This document shows, one piece after another, positions 16,623 to 25,343 of a DNA stretch of 64,000 nt. The notes under the pieces are model-generated. The model was not told the origin of the DNA and searched no databases. It worked only from the letters and a program-made list of their open reading frames with translations. The DNA comes from Sediminicola sp035798135 (GTDB lineage: Bacteria > Bacteroidota > Bacteroidia > Flavobacteriales > Flavobacteriaceae): assembly GCA_035798135.1 (NCBI GenBank), contig JAPFBR010000002.1, positions 595,122 through 659,121 on the forward strand. The letters are read 5' to 3'. The position numbers and the translations under genes are program-made. Every line of letters begins with the position of its first letter. Positions within the stretch are counted from its first letter, which is position 1.

Positions 16623-18266
16623 TAGCTCTCGTGCATGTGCAATCGCAGAATCGGACATCGCTTTCCCTCCAAGCATCTCTGCTAGTTCGGCAACCCGTTC
16701 CTCTTTGGATAATTTTTTCATATTGGTATGGGTCTCCATGGCGTCTTCTTCCTTGTATACCTTAAAATGGTGATCCCCTTTAGAAGCTACTTGTGGTAAA
16801 TGGGTAATGGAAAAAATTTGCATCCCGTTGCTCATTTCCTTCATTATATCACCCATTCTGGACGAAATTTCTCCAGAAACTCCTGTATCTATTTCATCAA
16901 ACATCATGGTGGGCAGTTGTTCGTACTTTGCCAAAATGGATTTTATCGTCAACATAATCCTGGATAATTCCCCACCTGAGGCCACCTTTTTCAAAGGCCC
17001 AAAATCTGCCCCTTTATTGGCGGAGAATAGAAACAACAAAGTGTCCTTCCCTTTCTTACCAAAAGCTGTGGCCGGCAGTATCTCTATTTTAAAGGTTGCA
17101 CTTGGCATTCCCAAAGAAACCAACATTTCTTCCAATTGCTTCTTAAGTAAAGGTACAACCTTTTCCCTGCGCTTTCTTAGCGTGACTGCTATTGCCTCCA
17201 ACTCCTTTTCTTGGGCGGTTAATTGGGCTTGCATGGATTTAATGGCTGTGCCAACATTTTCGGTTGCATCCACTTTTTGGGCCAACGCCTCCTTAATCTC
17301 TATCAATTCAGAAATATTCAGTGCCCCATGTTTTTTCAGCAGATCGTATAACAGCTGTAGCTGGCCATTGATCTGTTCCAAAGATTGGGGGTTAGCCTCT
17401 GCATTCTCAATAAAGTTCTGAAACTCGGTAGAAATGTCGTCCATTTCTATGAAAACAGATTGTATGCGTTCATTAAGTGCTGTAAACTGTTTTCCGAAGC
17501 CAGATAACTTATTAGATACTTGTTTTAATTCCTTTAGATTTGAAACTACACCAATTTGTTCGTCATTCAGCAATTGGTTTCCTTTAGACAAATATTCCGT
17601 AATGGCCTCCACGTTGCTCAGTTGCTCCTGCTGTTCTTCCAATTCTTCTTGAATGCCAACCTTCAGTGGAGCCGACTCCAATTCCTTCAACAAAAAGCTA
17701 TTGTACTCCTGTTCCTTGGTACTGTTATCCTGAAATTCCTTCAGCTTCTTTAATTCCTTACCCATAGCGAGATATTGGGAGCGTTTAATTTCGAAGTCGT
17801 CCAATATTTTACTGTTATCGGCAAGGGCATCGATGACTTTTAGTTGAAAATCGTCCTCGGCCATCTGCATCGTTTGATGCTGGGAATGCACATCAATCAA
17901 ACTATCACCCAAATAGGACAAGATATCCAAAGTAACTGGAGAATCATTGACAAAGGCCCTGGATTTACCGCTGGGCAATATTTCCCTTCTCAATATAGTC
18001 TTGGGCTCATAATCCAGTTCCTTTTCTTTAAAAAATGGAGCCAGATTATATTTTCCAATTTCAAATTCTGCCTCTACTATACATTTGGCATCCTTATTCT
18101 TTAAGGATGACAGATCAGCCCTTTTTCCCAAAACTAAAGATAGCCCCCCTAATAGGATGGACTTACCAGCGCCAGTTTCTCCTGTAATTATAGTGAGGCC
18201 ATTGGTAAACGAAACGTTTAAATGGTCTATTAATGCGTAATTTTTAATTGAGATTGAAGTCAGCAA
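16614..18266 (-). CDS. recN: DNA repair protein RecN
   Basis: RecN is an SMC-like ATPase that acts in double-strand-break repair. The 550-residue product has MLTSISIKNYALIDHLNVSF, the Walker A GETGAGKS near residues 30-37, a long alpha-helical coiled-coil middle region (about 150-370), the ABC signature VASGGELSRIMLTIK and the Walker B TMMFDEIDTGVSG, followed by FSITHLPQVASKGDHHFKVYK. The start codon is TTG at 18266; it gives the conserved N-terminus directly and no alternative lies near. It precedes fabI and follows the DUF4835 gene after 57 bp. Confidence 0.95.
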   Translation of the reverse strand: MLTSISIKNYALIDHLNVSFTNGLTIITGETGAGKSILLGGLSLVLGKRADLSSLKNKDAKCIVEAEFEIGKYNLAPFFKEKELDYEPKTILRREILPSGKSRAFVNDSPVTLDILSYLGDSLIDVHSQHQTMQMAEDDFQLKVIDALADNSKILDDFEIKRSQYLAMGKELKKLKEFQDNSTKEQEYNSFLLKELESAPLKVGIQEELEEQQEQLSNVEAITEYLSKGNQLLNDEQIGVVSNLKELKQVSNKLSGFGKQFTALNERIQSVFIEMDDISTEFQNFIENAEANPQSLEQINGQLQLLYDLLKKHGALNISELIEIKEALAQKVDATENVGTAIKSMQAQLTAQEKELEAIAVTLRKRREKVVPLLKKQLEEMLVSLGMPSATFKIEILPATAFGKKGKDTLLFLFSANKGADFGPLKKVASGGELSRIMLTIKSILAKYEQLPTMMFDEIDTGVSGEISSRMGDIMKEMSNGMQIFSITHLPQVASKGDHHFKVYKEEDAMETHTNMKKLSKEERVAELAEMLGGKAMSDSAIAHARELLN

Positions 18267-18323
18267 GGTTGAATAGATTATTGCCGTAAAGATAATTGAT
18301 ATTCCCCCGGAAAAAAATGGAGG

Positions 18324-19214
18324 TCAATATTTTATTTCATTCCACGTATTGGAATAAAAAGGAGCAATCCTGGTCAAGGTCTCTTTGAGCTGGACAATGT
18401 CCATTTTAGGCCCATCGGAGAATATATCCTTGATTTCTTCAGATTTGGCATCAAAAAAAGTTTGGATCAAAAATGCGTTTGGTCGTCGCTTCACCATCGT
18501 CTCCATTAATCGCATTGTTCCTGAAATCACTTGTTTTCCCGTACTGTTGTTATCGGCCAAGATATCAAGTCCCTTTCTGTGGTAATTGTACATGGCAATA
18601 CGGTATTCCCTAAATGTGTTAGACAATAGATTATCCACCAATTCGAAACGTGTGCGTTCACTGGAGGATTGGCTCCATCCTGAAAAACTACTACCCTGTG
18701 CTTGGGTAACTATATTTTGTGCTTTCCTATAAAAATCGTTTCCACCTTCCAGAGCAAAAGTATCGGCATCCAGACCTAACATCAAATAAACGTAGTAAGA
18801 TACTACGCCTACCAAATTGGAATCAAATACATTTTCATTGTAAACCAAGGGTTGAAATTCTATGTATTCAAAATTGAACTGATTGTCCTTGTAATTAAAT
18901 ACAGGACTTTCATAGGACGTATTAAATACCGGTCTTGAAGATTGCAATTGAATACTTGCCTTGAACCTATTGGATTCATATTCCGAAACAGTAATGAACA
19001 TCCTTGCATTTACCCGTTCCCGTTCCTTGTATACTTTATTGGTCCATTTGCTTTTGTTTACAAAATCGTTCAAGGAACGCTCCAAGGTTCTGAATATCTG
19101 TTGATTGGTTTGTCCAACTTGATCTGAATTTATGGTAACGGTGCAGTTTAATTCTTGGGCGTACAATGAAATTGAAAGTAGTGAACAACAAATAGCAAGT
19201 AAGAGCCTATGCAT
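18324..19214 (-). CDS. DUF4835 family exported protein
   Basis: The 296-residue protein has a signal peptide (MHRLLLAICCSLLSISLYAQ, cleavage after about residue 20) and matches DUF4835 through ELNCTVTINSDQVGQTNQQIFRTLERSLNDFVNKSKWT, then the middle QPLVYNENVFDSNLVGVVSYYVYLMLGLDADTFALEGGNDFYRKAQNI. The family is confined to Bacteroidota as far as I know and is nearly always found between coaBC and recN, as here. Function is unknown; a periplasmic role is implied by the signal peptide. Its start overlaps the end of coaBC by 8 bp. Confidence 0.88.
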   Translation of the reverse strand: MHRLLLAICCSLLSISLYAQELNCTVTINSDQVGQTNQQIFRTLERSLNDFVNKSKWTNKVYKERERVNARMFITVSEYESNRFKASIQLQSSRPVFNTSYESPVFNYKDNQFNFEYIEFQPLVYNENVFDSNLVGVVSYYVYLMLGLDADTFALEGGNDFYRKAQNIVTQAQGSSFSGWSQSSSERTRFELVDNLLSNTFREYRIAMYNYHRKGLDILADNNSTGKQVISGTMRLMETMVKRRPNAFLIQTFFDAKSEEIKDIFSDGPKMDIVQLKETLTRIAPFYSNTWNEIKY

Positions 19215-20412
19215 GGATTCTATTGATTATTTCATTCATAATGTCCAACGCTACCTCTGCCTTGGTCTTTAATGCAAACGTTTTAATACTTAAATTCTTA
19301 TCTATAAATGAAATTTTATTGGTCGCTTTTCCAAATCCAGCACCAGTGTCGTTCAAGGAGTTCAATACAATAGCATCCAGATGCTTCTTGACCAATTTTC
19401 CCTTGGCATTTTCAAGCTCATTTTCGGTTTCAAGCGAAAATCCAACTAAATATTGACGTTTCTTCTGTTCCCCTAAGGATAACAAAATGTCCCTATTCTT
19501 AACCAACTCTATGGTAAGGTTATCTTCCTTCTTCTTGATCTTTTGGTCTGCTACCACTTTAGGCCTATAATCCGAAACGGCAGCAGCACATATAACGATA
19601 TCCATTTGTCCAAAATGGGCATGCACCGCATCATACATCTGATCTGCAGTAACCACCCTCACCAAGTTAATATTGTCATTGTTTACATTCAAGGACGAAG
19701 GACCTGATATTAGCACTACCTCTGCACCCTTCGAAGCAGCCGCCTTCGCCAATTCAAACCCCATTAAACCAGAGGAATGGTTCCCTATGAACCGAACTGG
19801 ATCTATTGCCTCATAGGTTGGTCCGGCCGTAATCAATACTTTTTTGCCTATTAAGGGCAATCCACTCGATATAAATTCCTCTAAAAATGTCAAAATATCT
19901 TCTGGTTCTGCCATCCGTCCTTCACCGTGGAGACCACTTGCCAATTCCCCACTGGTCGCCGGAATAATTATATTTCCAAAAGATTTTAATTTCTCAAAGG
20001 AAGCTAAGGATGAAGGGTGTTTGTACATGTCCAAATCCATCGCAGGGGCAAATAAAATAGGACATTTAGCCGACAAATATGTTGCGAGAAGTAAGTTATC
20101 GCAGGTGCCATTAGCCATTTTGGACAAGGTGTTGGCAGTTGCTGGGGCAATGAGCATAATATCTGCCCAAAGTCCCAATTCCACATGGTTGTTCCAAGAA
20201 ATGCTTTCCCCTTCTTCTTGCACAAATGACGAAAGAACAGGGTTCTTGGAGAGTGTGGCCAGGGTTAATGGGGAAACAAAAGAGCTGGCGCTTTCTGTTA
20301 AAACAACTTTAACATTAGCGCCAGCTTTAATCAATAAACGAACAAGGAATGTTGTTTTGTACGCGGCTATACCTCCGGTGATTCCTAGAAGAATATTTTT
20401 ACCGCCCAACAT
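19207..20412 (-). CDS. coaBC: Bifunctional phosphopantothenoylcysteine decarboxylase / phosphopantothenate-cysteine ligase
   Basis: CoaBC makes 4'-phosphopantetheine in two CoA-synthesis steps. The 401-residue product has the N-terminal flavoprotein CoaC domain (1-180: ILLGITGGIAAYKTTFLVRLLIKAGANVKVVLT, an active-site His in SWNNHVELG, APATANTLSKMANGTCDNLLLATYLSA, and APAMDLDMYKHP) and the C-terminal CoaB domain (185-400: VLITAGPTYEAIDPVRFIGNHSSGLMGFELAKAAASKGAEV, then AAVSDYRP with KIKK). Both domains are complete. It lies 3 bp after rpoZ and overlaps the DUF4835 gene. Confidence 0.96.
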   Translation of the reverse strand: MLGGKNILLGITGGIAAYKTTFLVRLLIKAGANVKVVLTESASSFVSPLTLATLSKNPVLSSFVQEEGESISWNNHVELGLWADIMLIAPATANTLSKMANGTCDNLLLATYLSAKCPILFAPAMDLDMYKHPSSLASFEKLKSFGNIIIPATSGELASGLHGEGRMAEPEDILTFLEEFISSGLPLIGKKVLITAGPTYEAIDPVRFIGNHSSGLMGFELAKAAASKGAEVVLISGPSSLNVNNDNINLVRVVTADQMYDAVHAHFGQMDIVICAAAVSDYRPKVVADQKIKKKEDNLTIELVKNRDILLSLGEQKKRQYLVGFSLETENELENAKGKLVKKHLDAIVLNSLNDTGAGFGKATNKISFIDKNLSIKTFALKTKAEVALDIMNEIINRIHA

Positions 20413-20415
20413 AAC

Positions 20416-20748
20416 TTATACGTCTTTTTCCGTATTTCTATGGTAAATTTTATCATCCAACCATTCTACAACGGCCAAAGCATGTGGCTTTGGAAGTTTT
20501 TCGTAGAATTTGGAAACTTCTATCTGCTCCTTATTTTCAAAAACCTCATCCAAGCTATCACTGTAAGTGGCAAACTCTTCTAATTTTTCCAACAACTCCT
20601 TTTTTATTTCAGAGTTGATCTGGATCGCTCTTTTGGAAACGATGGAAATAGCTTCGTAAATATTACCTGTGGCAGCGTCAAACTCATTTTTATTGATGGT
20701 AACCGTAGATACGGGAGCTTTAGAGTTCTTCAAATCGTTCATGTTCAT
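20416..20748 (-). CDS. rpoZ: RNA polymerase omega subunit (Bacteroidota type)
   Basis: The 110-residue protein fits the RpoZ/omega family as found in Bacteroidota: APVSTVTINKNEFDAATGNIYEAISIVSKRAIQINSEIKKELLEKL, where NIYEAISIVSKRA corresponds to the conserved helix that clamps the beta' subunit. The C-terminal half is an acidic helical extension not present in E. coli omega. It sits between bamD and coaBC on the minus strand, and rpoZ next to coaBC is a well-known order in other bacteria. The ATG at 20748 is followed by another at codon 3, and either could be used. Confidence 0.88.
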   Translation of the reverse strand: MNMNDLKNSKAPVSTVTINKNEFDAATGNIYEAISIVSKRAIQINSEIKKELLEKLEEFATYSDSLDEVFENKEQIEVSKFYEKLPKPHALAVVEWLDDKIYHRNTEKDV

Positions 20749-20760
20749 GGTGAAAGTTTT

Positions 20761-21570
20761 TTATTTGGAAAAATTTTCTAATTCTTTATTTATTGTCTGT
20801 ATCATATCATCCGCCTTCTTAAGGTATTTTGAATCGGGATAATACTTTTTTAAATTGTTATAGGCTACTTTGGCTTCTTGCAATCTTTCTGCTTTTTTGG
20901 AATCAAAACTATTGACCGCAAAATTGGTAGAGGCATTGAACTTGTAAAATAAGGCATCTTCCCTATATATAGAACCTGGAAAATCTGATAAAAAGTTTTC
21001 CGCTCCACTTATGGCCGGGGTCAAAAAACTAAAATCAAAAGCACTGATCTTGTTGTACTGTGCAACAATTTCTATGGCTTTCTTTTCCTTTTTAGTGGTG
21101 AGTTCCTTGGCCATGATATTGGCTCTTTCAAAAAATTCAGAATCTGGATAGGTATTGATGAAGTTTTGAAGTTTAACCAAGGCCTTGTCTGTATCTGTTT
21201 GGTCCAAAGAATATTTTGGAGAAAGCTCGTAATAGCTTTGTGCTCCTAAAAAAGCTGCCTCCTGTAATTTTTCACTTTTGGGATAGGATTTAATAAATCG
21301 CTCAAACTGATAGCCTGCCAGGTTATATTCTCCAATCTTAAAATAAGAATCTGCAAAAAAGAACATGACTCGCTCTCCCTGTGGTTTGCCCACATACTTA
21401 GGTGCAATCTGTTCAAATAATCTATTTGCTTTCTTATAATCCCCGTCGTTGTATAATTTTTCGGCCAATTCATATTTTGCCGAACTGTCCTCATTCTTAA
21501 GCACCTTCTGGTACTCACTACAAGAGTTGAATAAAACTACAAATACTAAAAGGGATAATAGTTGCCTCAT
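20761..21570 (-). CDS. bamD: Outer membrane protein assembly factor BamD
   Basis: BamD is the lipoprotein of the BAM complex that scaffolds insertion of outer-membrane proteins. The 269-residue product has the lipobox FNSC (lipidated Cys at 17), YQKVLKNEDSSAKYELAEKLYNDGDYKKANRLFEQI, and a series of TPR-like helical repeats such as YNLAGYQFERFIKSYPKSEKLQEAAFLGAQSYYEL. The frame opens four codons earlier at 21582, but a TAATTTTG promoter element ends at 21587, which would put the transcription start at that ATG; the ATG at 21570 is therefore preferred. rpoZ follows after 12 bp. Confidence 0.92.
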   Translation of the reverse strand: MRQLLSLLVFVVLFNSCSEYQKVLKNEDSSAKYELAEKLYNDGDYKKANRLFEQIAPKYVGKPQGERVMFFFADSYFKIGEYNLAGYQFERFIKSYPKSEKLQEAAFLGAQSYYELSPKYSLDQTDTDKALVKLQNFINTYPDSEFFERANIMAKELTTKKEKKAIEIVAQYNKISAFDFSFLTPAISGAENFLSDFPGSIYREDALFYKFNASTNFAVNSFDSKKAERLQEAKVAYNNLKKYYPDSKYLKKADDMIQTINKELENFSK

Positions 21571-21586
21571 TTTTAAAAACATTCTG

Positions 21587-21594
21587 CAAAATTA
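21587..21594 (-). promoter_or_regulatory. Putative -7 promoter element (TAATTTTG) for bamD-rpoZ-coaBC
   Basis: TAATTTTG on the minus strand fits TAnnTTTG and is the only such element in the 146-bp gap between dapA and bamD. It would start the bamD transcript. No TTG -33 box is apparent. Confidence 0.5.
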
Positions 21595-21728
21595 GCGATT
21601 CTAAACGGATATAAAAAACATTTTTTCATGGGCTAAAATAGTCCTAAGTCCTGTTTTCTTACCGCTATTTAGCGAAGTTTTAACGTTAGACCGTTTACAT
21701 GAAGGAATTACCTACTTGCAAATAACAA

Positions 21729-22622
21729 TTACGCAGGGACTTTTGATAAGGTTTTTAAGAATTTATCTATTTTTCCCTTGAGTTCGGCCGTGGCTTCCAT
21801 TAATGGCAATCGCACAACGGCAGTGGAAAGTTTTAAGCATTCAAAAATGGCCTTGATGCCAGCTGGGTTACCTTCCAAAAAGATAAGGGACATGGCATCC
21901 AACATTTCATAATGCAACACATAGGCTTCTTTTACGCGGCCCTCCATTCCTAGTCTTATCATTTTTGAGTACTCAACAGGAATTCCCTGGCCCAATACAG
22001 ATATCACTCCCGCACCCCCCGCAAGTACAGTTGATAGGGCTGTAATATCATCTCCTGATATGACCTGGAATCCCTTTGGGCTATCCTTTATGATTTGCAT
22101 GACCTGGGTAATGTCCCCACATGCTTCCTTAATGGCTACAATATTTTTGAAATCGTTGGCCAACCTCAACGTCGTAGCAGGCAACATATTACTGCCCGTT
22201 CTCCCCGGTACATTGTACAATATAATGGGCTTGGGGGAAGATTGTGAAAGCGCTTTGAAGTGTTGGTAAATTCCTTCTTGGGTGGGTTTATTATAGTATG
22301 GAGAAACGGAAAGTACGGCATCAAAATCACTTAAATCTGTCTGTTGAAGTTCCTCTACCAAAGCACTTGTATTGCTACCCCCAATACCAAGTACCAATGG
22401 CAACCTGCCGGCATTGGCCGAAACTACGGTATCTATCACCAGTTGCTTTTCAACTTTGCTCAAAGTCACTGACTCTCCAGTAGTACCCAATACCACCAAA
22501 TAATCAACACCTCCATCAATACAAAAGCCAACAATTCTTTCCAATGCTTCCGAATCTATAGAAAAATCATTTCTAAACGGGGTGACCAATGCTACTCCCG
22601 TTCCCTGCAACTGTTCCATCAT
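21729..22622 (-). CDS. dapA: 4-hydroxy-tetrahydrodipicolinate synthase
   Basis: DapA condenses pyruvate with aspartate semialdehyde in lysine/diaminopimelate synthesis. The 297-residue TIM-barrel protein has GTGVALVTPFRNDFSIDSEALERIV, VLGTTGESVTLS, SVSPYYNKPTQEGIYQHF, ILYNVPGRTGSNM with the catalytic Tyr at 136, and IVAIKEACGD with the Schiff-base Lys at 165. Its start codon overlaps the stop of the upstream DUF6913 gene (ATGA), indicating coupled translation. dapF, a later enzyme of the same pathway, lies at 37.6-38.3 kb in the same window. Confidence 0.95.
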   Translation of the reverse strand: MMEQLQGTGVALVTPFRNDFSIDSEALERIVGFCIDGGVDYLVVLGTTGESVTLSKVEKQLVIDTVVSANAGRLPLVLGIGGSNTSALVEELQQTDLSDFDAVLSVSPYYNKPTQEGIYQHFKALSQSSPKPIILYNVPGRTGSNMLPATTLRLANDFKNIVAIKEACGDITQVMQIIKDSPKGFQVISGDDITALSTVLAGGAGVISVLGQGIPVEYSKMIRLGMEGRVKEAYVLHYEMLDAMSLIFLEGNPAGIKAIFECLKLSTAVVRLPLMEATAELKGKIDKFLKTLSKVPA

Positions 22623-23155
22623 TTAATTTCGTTAAGTATAAACAAATACTTCCTCAATTCTTTTGTAAAAATATCGTAATCCTGTATGGAAGTATTCAAT
22701 ATTAAATCATTCAAATTTTTATCAACCTCTCCAAAACCGACATTTATTCTAGCCTTGGTCTGCACTGTCATCAATTGTAACAATAATTTATCCTCGGTGT
22801 AATAATTGATCAACAAATCAAATTCCTTACTTAAAAATTCCTGAGCATAACCATTTTGTATGGCACCTCTCCATCCTAAGTCCCTATCAGAAAACATTGG
22901 CGTGGCATATGGAGAATTTTCATGGTATTCCTCTCTATAACCTATCACTTGAACCGCATTAGGTTGAAGGGAAAATATATTCACTAAATCATTAAATACC
23001 TTGATATCATCGAACTGATCTAAATTCACAATACACCCAATGGAGGAAACCCCTTTACTTCTTCCAATTTGCTGCTTTGCCTTGCCCAATTCCCTTTTTA
23101 GAAATTTTTGACCTGACTTATGCTTAAATTTATCGGTGATAGCCCTTAAAAACAT
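22619..23155 (-). CDS. DUF6913-like conserved protein
   Basis: The 178-residue protein has no signal peptide or membrane segment. It starts with a basic helix (AITDKFKHKSGQKFLKREL), then SSIGCIVNLDQFDDIKVFNDLVNIFSLQPNAVQVIGYREEYH and FDLLINYYTEDKLLLQLMTVQTKARINVGFGEVDKNLNDLILNT. I recognise this as the flavobacterial family DUF6913, which I know only as a conserved neighbour of dapA. It overlaps dapA by 4 bp. The gene diverges from the 5'-nucleotidase gene; a perfect 23-bp palindrome lies 6 bp upstream of its start. Confidence 0.72.
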   Translation of the reverse strand: MFLRAITDKFKHKSGQKFLKRELGKAKQQIGRSKGVSSIGCIVNLDQFDDIKVFNDLVNIFSLQPNAVQVIGYREEYHENSPYATPMFSDRDLGWRGAIQNGYAQEFLSKEFDLLINYYTEDKLLLQLMTVQTKARINVGFGEVDKNLNDLILNTSIQDYDIFTKELRKYLFILNEIK

Positions 23156-23160
23156 GTATT

Positions 23161-23183
23161 TTTACATTTGATACAAATGTAAA
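23161..23183. promoter_or_regulatory. Perfect palindrome in a divergent promoter region
   Basis: TTTACATTTG-ATA-CAAATGTAAA is a perfect 10-bp inverted repeat with a 3-nt centre. Each arm contains TACATTTG, a match to the TAnnTTTG -7 box, facing rightwards on the plus strand (23163-23170) and leftwards on the minus strand (23181-23174). It may be a paired core promoter for the two divergent genes, an operator, or both. Confidence 0.5.
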
Positions 23184-23222
23184 TAATATCCAAATAAAAC
23201 TAATACGAAGATACGTAGTATA

Positions 23223-23987
23223 ATGAATTTAAAAATACAACACTTTGTTATAATTATAACAATTGGAGTGTTAGTCTCTTGTCAGCAACATCCAGCAACG
23301 CTTTTTAAGATAGAAGGAAAACAACTCCCCATTACCAATAGTATTGCTCCAGAGGACTCCATAGAACAGTTTGTAGCCCCATACAGAAATCGCATCAATG
23401 AAGTATTGGACAGTTCCTTGGCTTATGCCAAGGGGACTTTTAGTCCAAAAGATGGCTCATTAAACACCAGTGCCGGGAATTTTATGGCAGACATAGTGAT
23501 GTCAGAGGCGGGGCCCATCTTTAAAAAAAGAACTAAAAAGGAAATTGATTTCACACTTTTGAACAATGGTGGGATACGGGCTGTGATCTCAAAAGGTGAG
23601 GTGACCGCAAGGAACATGTATCAAGTAATGCCCTTTGAAAACACAATTGTTGTTGTTGAACTTCCCGCTAAATCCGTTAGGGAACTTATTGCTTTCTTAA
23701 TTGTGTCACGCCAACCACATCCTATCTCGGGGATTCAGATTAAGTTAGATCGTGATGGAAGTTTAGCGTCCGTAAATATACAGGGCAAGCCGTTTGATGA
23801 AGACCGTACCTATTTTGTTGCCACCTCCAATTATTTGGTCAATGGGGGAGATAATATGAACTTTTTTAAAAACAATATCAGCGTCACAGAAACGGACTAC
23901 CTATTAAGAAATGCCATGATCGATTATTTAAGGAAGATGGATACCATTGTTCCTTTGGTAGATGACAGATTTACCCAATCAAAATAA
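23223..23987 (+). CDS. 5'-nucleotidase C-terminal-domain lipoprotein
   Basis: The 254-residue exported protein has a lipobox LVSC (Cys 20) and then only the C-terminal, substrate-binding domain of UshA-type 5'-nucleotidases: SAGNFMADIVMSEAG, FTLLNNGGIRAVISKGEVTARNMYQVMPFENTIVVVEL and YFVATSNYLVNGGDNMNFF. The catalytic metallophosphoesterase half is missing here but is encoded by the next gene, which begins 1 bp after this stop. The two probably work together at the cell envelope on nucleotides or other phosphomonoesters. The order is swapped relative to the fused UshA, where the catalytic domain comes first. Confidence 0.9.
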   Translation: MNLKIQHFVIIITIGVLVSCQQHPATLFKIEGKQLPITNSIAPEDSIEQFVAPYRNRINEVLDSSLAYAKGTFSPKDGSLNTSAGNFMADIVMSEAGPIFKKRTKKEIDFTLLNNGGIRAVISKGEVTARNMYQVMPFENTIVVVELPAKSVRELIAFLIVSRQPHPISGIQIKLDRDGSLASVNIQGKPFDEDRTYFVATSNYLVNGGDNMNFFKNNISVTETDYLLRNAMIDYLRKMDTIVPLVDDRFTQSK

Positions 23988-23988
23988 T

Positions 23989-24900
23989 ATGGAAAGAAGA
24001 AAATTTTTGGTGCAATCTGCAGCTTCCACTGCGTTCGTTGGCCTAGGTGGTTTAAGCTTAACGTCATGTGAAAGCCTAGCCTTAAAACATATCACCATCT
24101 TGCATACTAACGATGTGCACAGCCATATTGATCCTTTTCCCTCAAATCATTCTGAATATCCGAACCTAGGAGGCTTGGCACGACGGGCCACATTGGTAGA
24201 ACAGATAAGAAATGAGAATCCCAATACTCTTTTGCTGGACGCAGGAGATATTTTCCAAGGCACCCCCTACTTTAATTTTTATGGTGGCGAATTGGAATTT
24301 AAATTAATGAGCATGCTCAAATACGATGCAGCCACAATAGGAAACCACGATTTTGATAATGGTATTGAAGGGTTGTATGCTCAACTGCCCAATGCTAAAT
24401 TCCAGTTCCTCTCAGCCAATTATGATTTTTCCAATACCATTATGGATGGCCAGGTAAAACCATATACAACGTACACCTTAAACGGCATTAAAGTCGGTGT
24501 ATTTGGATTGGGGATCGCTTTGGATGGTTTGGTGACCAAAAAACTTTACAAGGAAACCGTTTATTTGGAGCCCATAGAAATTGCCATAGATATAAGTAGG
24601 GTTCTAAAAGAGCAGGAAAAATGCGATCTGGTCATCTGCCTATCACACTTGGGATATTCCTATAATGAAATACAGCTTCCAGATGATCTAAAACTGGCCG
24701 CTGGAACGGAAAACATAGATTTGATCATTGGTGGGCACACCCATACCTTCTTGGAAAGGCCTACCATTGCCAAAAATAGAGCGGGAAAGCAGGTTTTGGT
24801 AAACCAAGTAGGGTGCTATGGCATCAACCTGGGCAGGATTGATTTTTATTTCGATTCAGAGAAAAATTTGACTGTCAATGGAGTATCAATTAAGGTTTAG
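23989..24900 (+). CDS. 5'-nucleotidase metallophosphoesterase domain, Tat-exported
   Basis: The 303-residue protein carries the catalytic half of an UshA-type 5'-nucleotidase: ITILHTNDVHSHIDPF, LLDAGDIFQGTPYF, TIGNHDFDNG, LVICLSHLGYSY and IIGGHTHTF provide the two-metal site. The N-terminus MERRKFLVQSAAST has a twin-arginine (Tat) motif followed by a hydrophobic stretch and a lipobox LTSC (Cys 27), so it is likely a folded-exported lipoprotein. The frame is open from 23962, but the ATG at 23989 yields the Tat signal directly and avoids overlap with the previous gene. Confidence 0.92.
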   Translation: MERRKFLVQSAASTAFVGLGGLSLTSCESLALKHITILHTNDVHSHIDPFPSNHSEYPNLGGLARRATLVEQIRNENPNTLLLDAGDIFQGTPYFNFYGGELEFKLMSMLKYDAATIGNHDFDNGIEGLYAQLPNAKFQFLSANYDFSNTIMDGQVKPYTTYTLNGIKVGVFGLGIALDGLVTKKLYKETVYLEPIEIAIDISRVLKEQEKCDLVICLSHLGYSYNEIQLPDDLKLAAGTENIDLIIGGHTHTFLERPTIAKNRAGKQVLVNQVGCYGINLGRIDFYFDSEKNLTVNGVSIKV

Positions 24901-25029
24901 AGATCAATGTAGGTCAGAGTTGATTTTTCAACACCCAAAACACGTATTGGCAAGAGGCTGAATATGTCCCTTTCGAAGGATTAGACCTATGAGCTATGCA
25001 TTCCCATCAAGAATAAGTAAGATTAGTTA

Positions 25030-25332
25030 TTATTTACATATAAAATACGCAACTAATTCCTTTTGCTCCTCCTCCAAGGATATTTGGGGATATGATTTAT
25101 TAGCTGTTCGATACCAATACTCAGCATTGAACCTATCCCCTTCCTTTCTGTGCAAGTACGCATGAATCCAACTTCCGTCTTGGGAAGACATATCTTGAGC
25201 AATATTATGGGAGACTTCCCAATTTCCTTTTACGTCCCACCACATCGACTTCAATCCAGCAGGCCACCCTTGGAGAGGTTCGCTTTTTTTTAATGACAGA
25301 TGAAAAACTTCGATATTTTCTGGTTTTGGCAT
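25030..25332 (-). CDS. Conserved hypothetical protein, 100 residues
   Basis: A small soluble protein, rich in Trp and His, reading MPKPENIEVFHLSLKKSEPLQGWPAGLKSMWWDVKGNWEVSHN, then DGSWIHAYLHRKEGDRFNAEYWYRTANKSYPQISLEEEQKELVAYF. The WIHAYLHRKEGD..NAEYWYRTA part resembles a family of uncharacterised proteins found in many bacteria. I cannot name a function. It lies 11 bp after ligA on the same strand, so co-transcription is likely. No signal peptide is seen. Confidence 0.75.
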   Translation of the reverse strand: MPKPENIEVFHLSLKKSEPLQGWPAGLKSMWWDVKGNWEVSHNIAQDMSSQDGSWIHAYLHRKEGDRFNAEYWYRTANKSYPQISLEEEQKELVAYFICK

Positions 25333-25343
25333 AGGTAATTGAT

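Noticed and set aside
16807..17421. 204-codon plus-strand frame inside recN
   Set aside because: Antisense shadow of recN; no start context, domain or homology pattern.
19844..20446. 200-codon plus-strand frame opposite coaBC
   Set aside because: Antisense shadow; coaBC is complete with all catalytic motifs.
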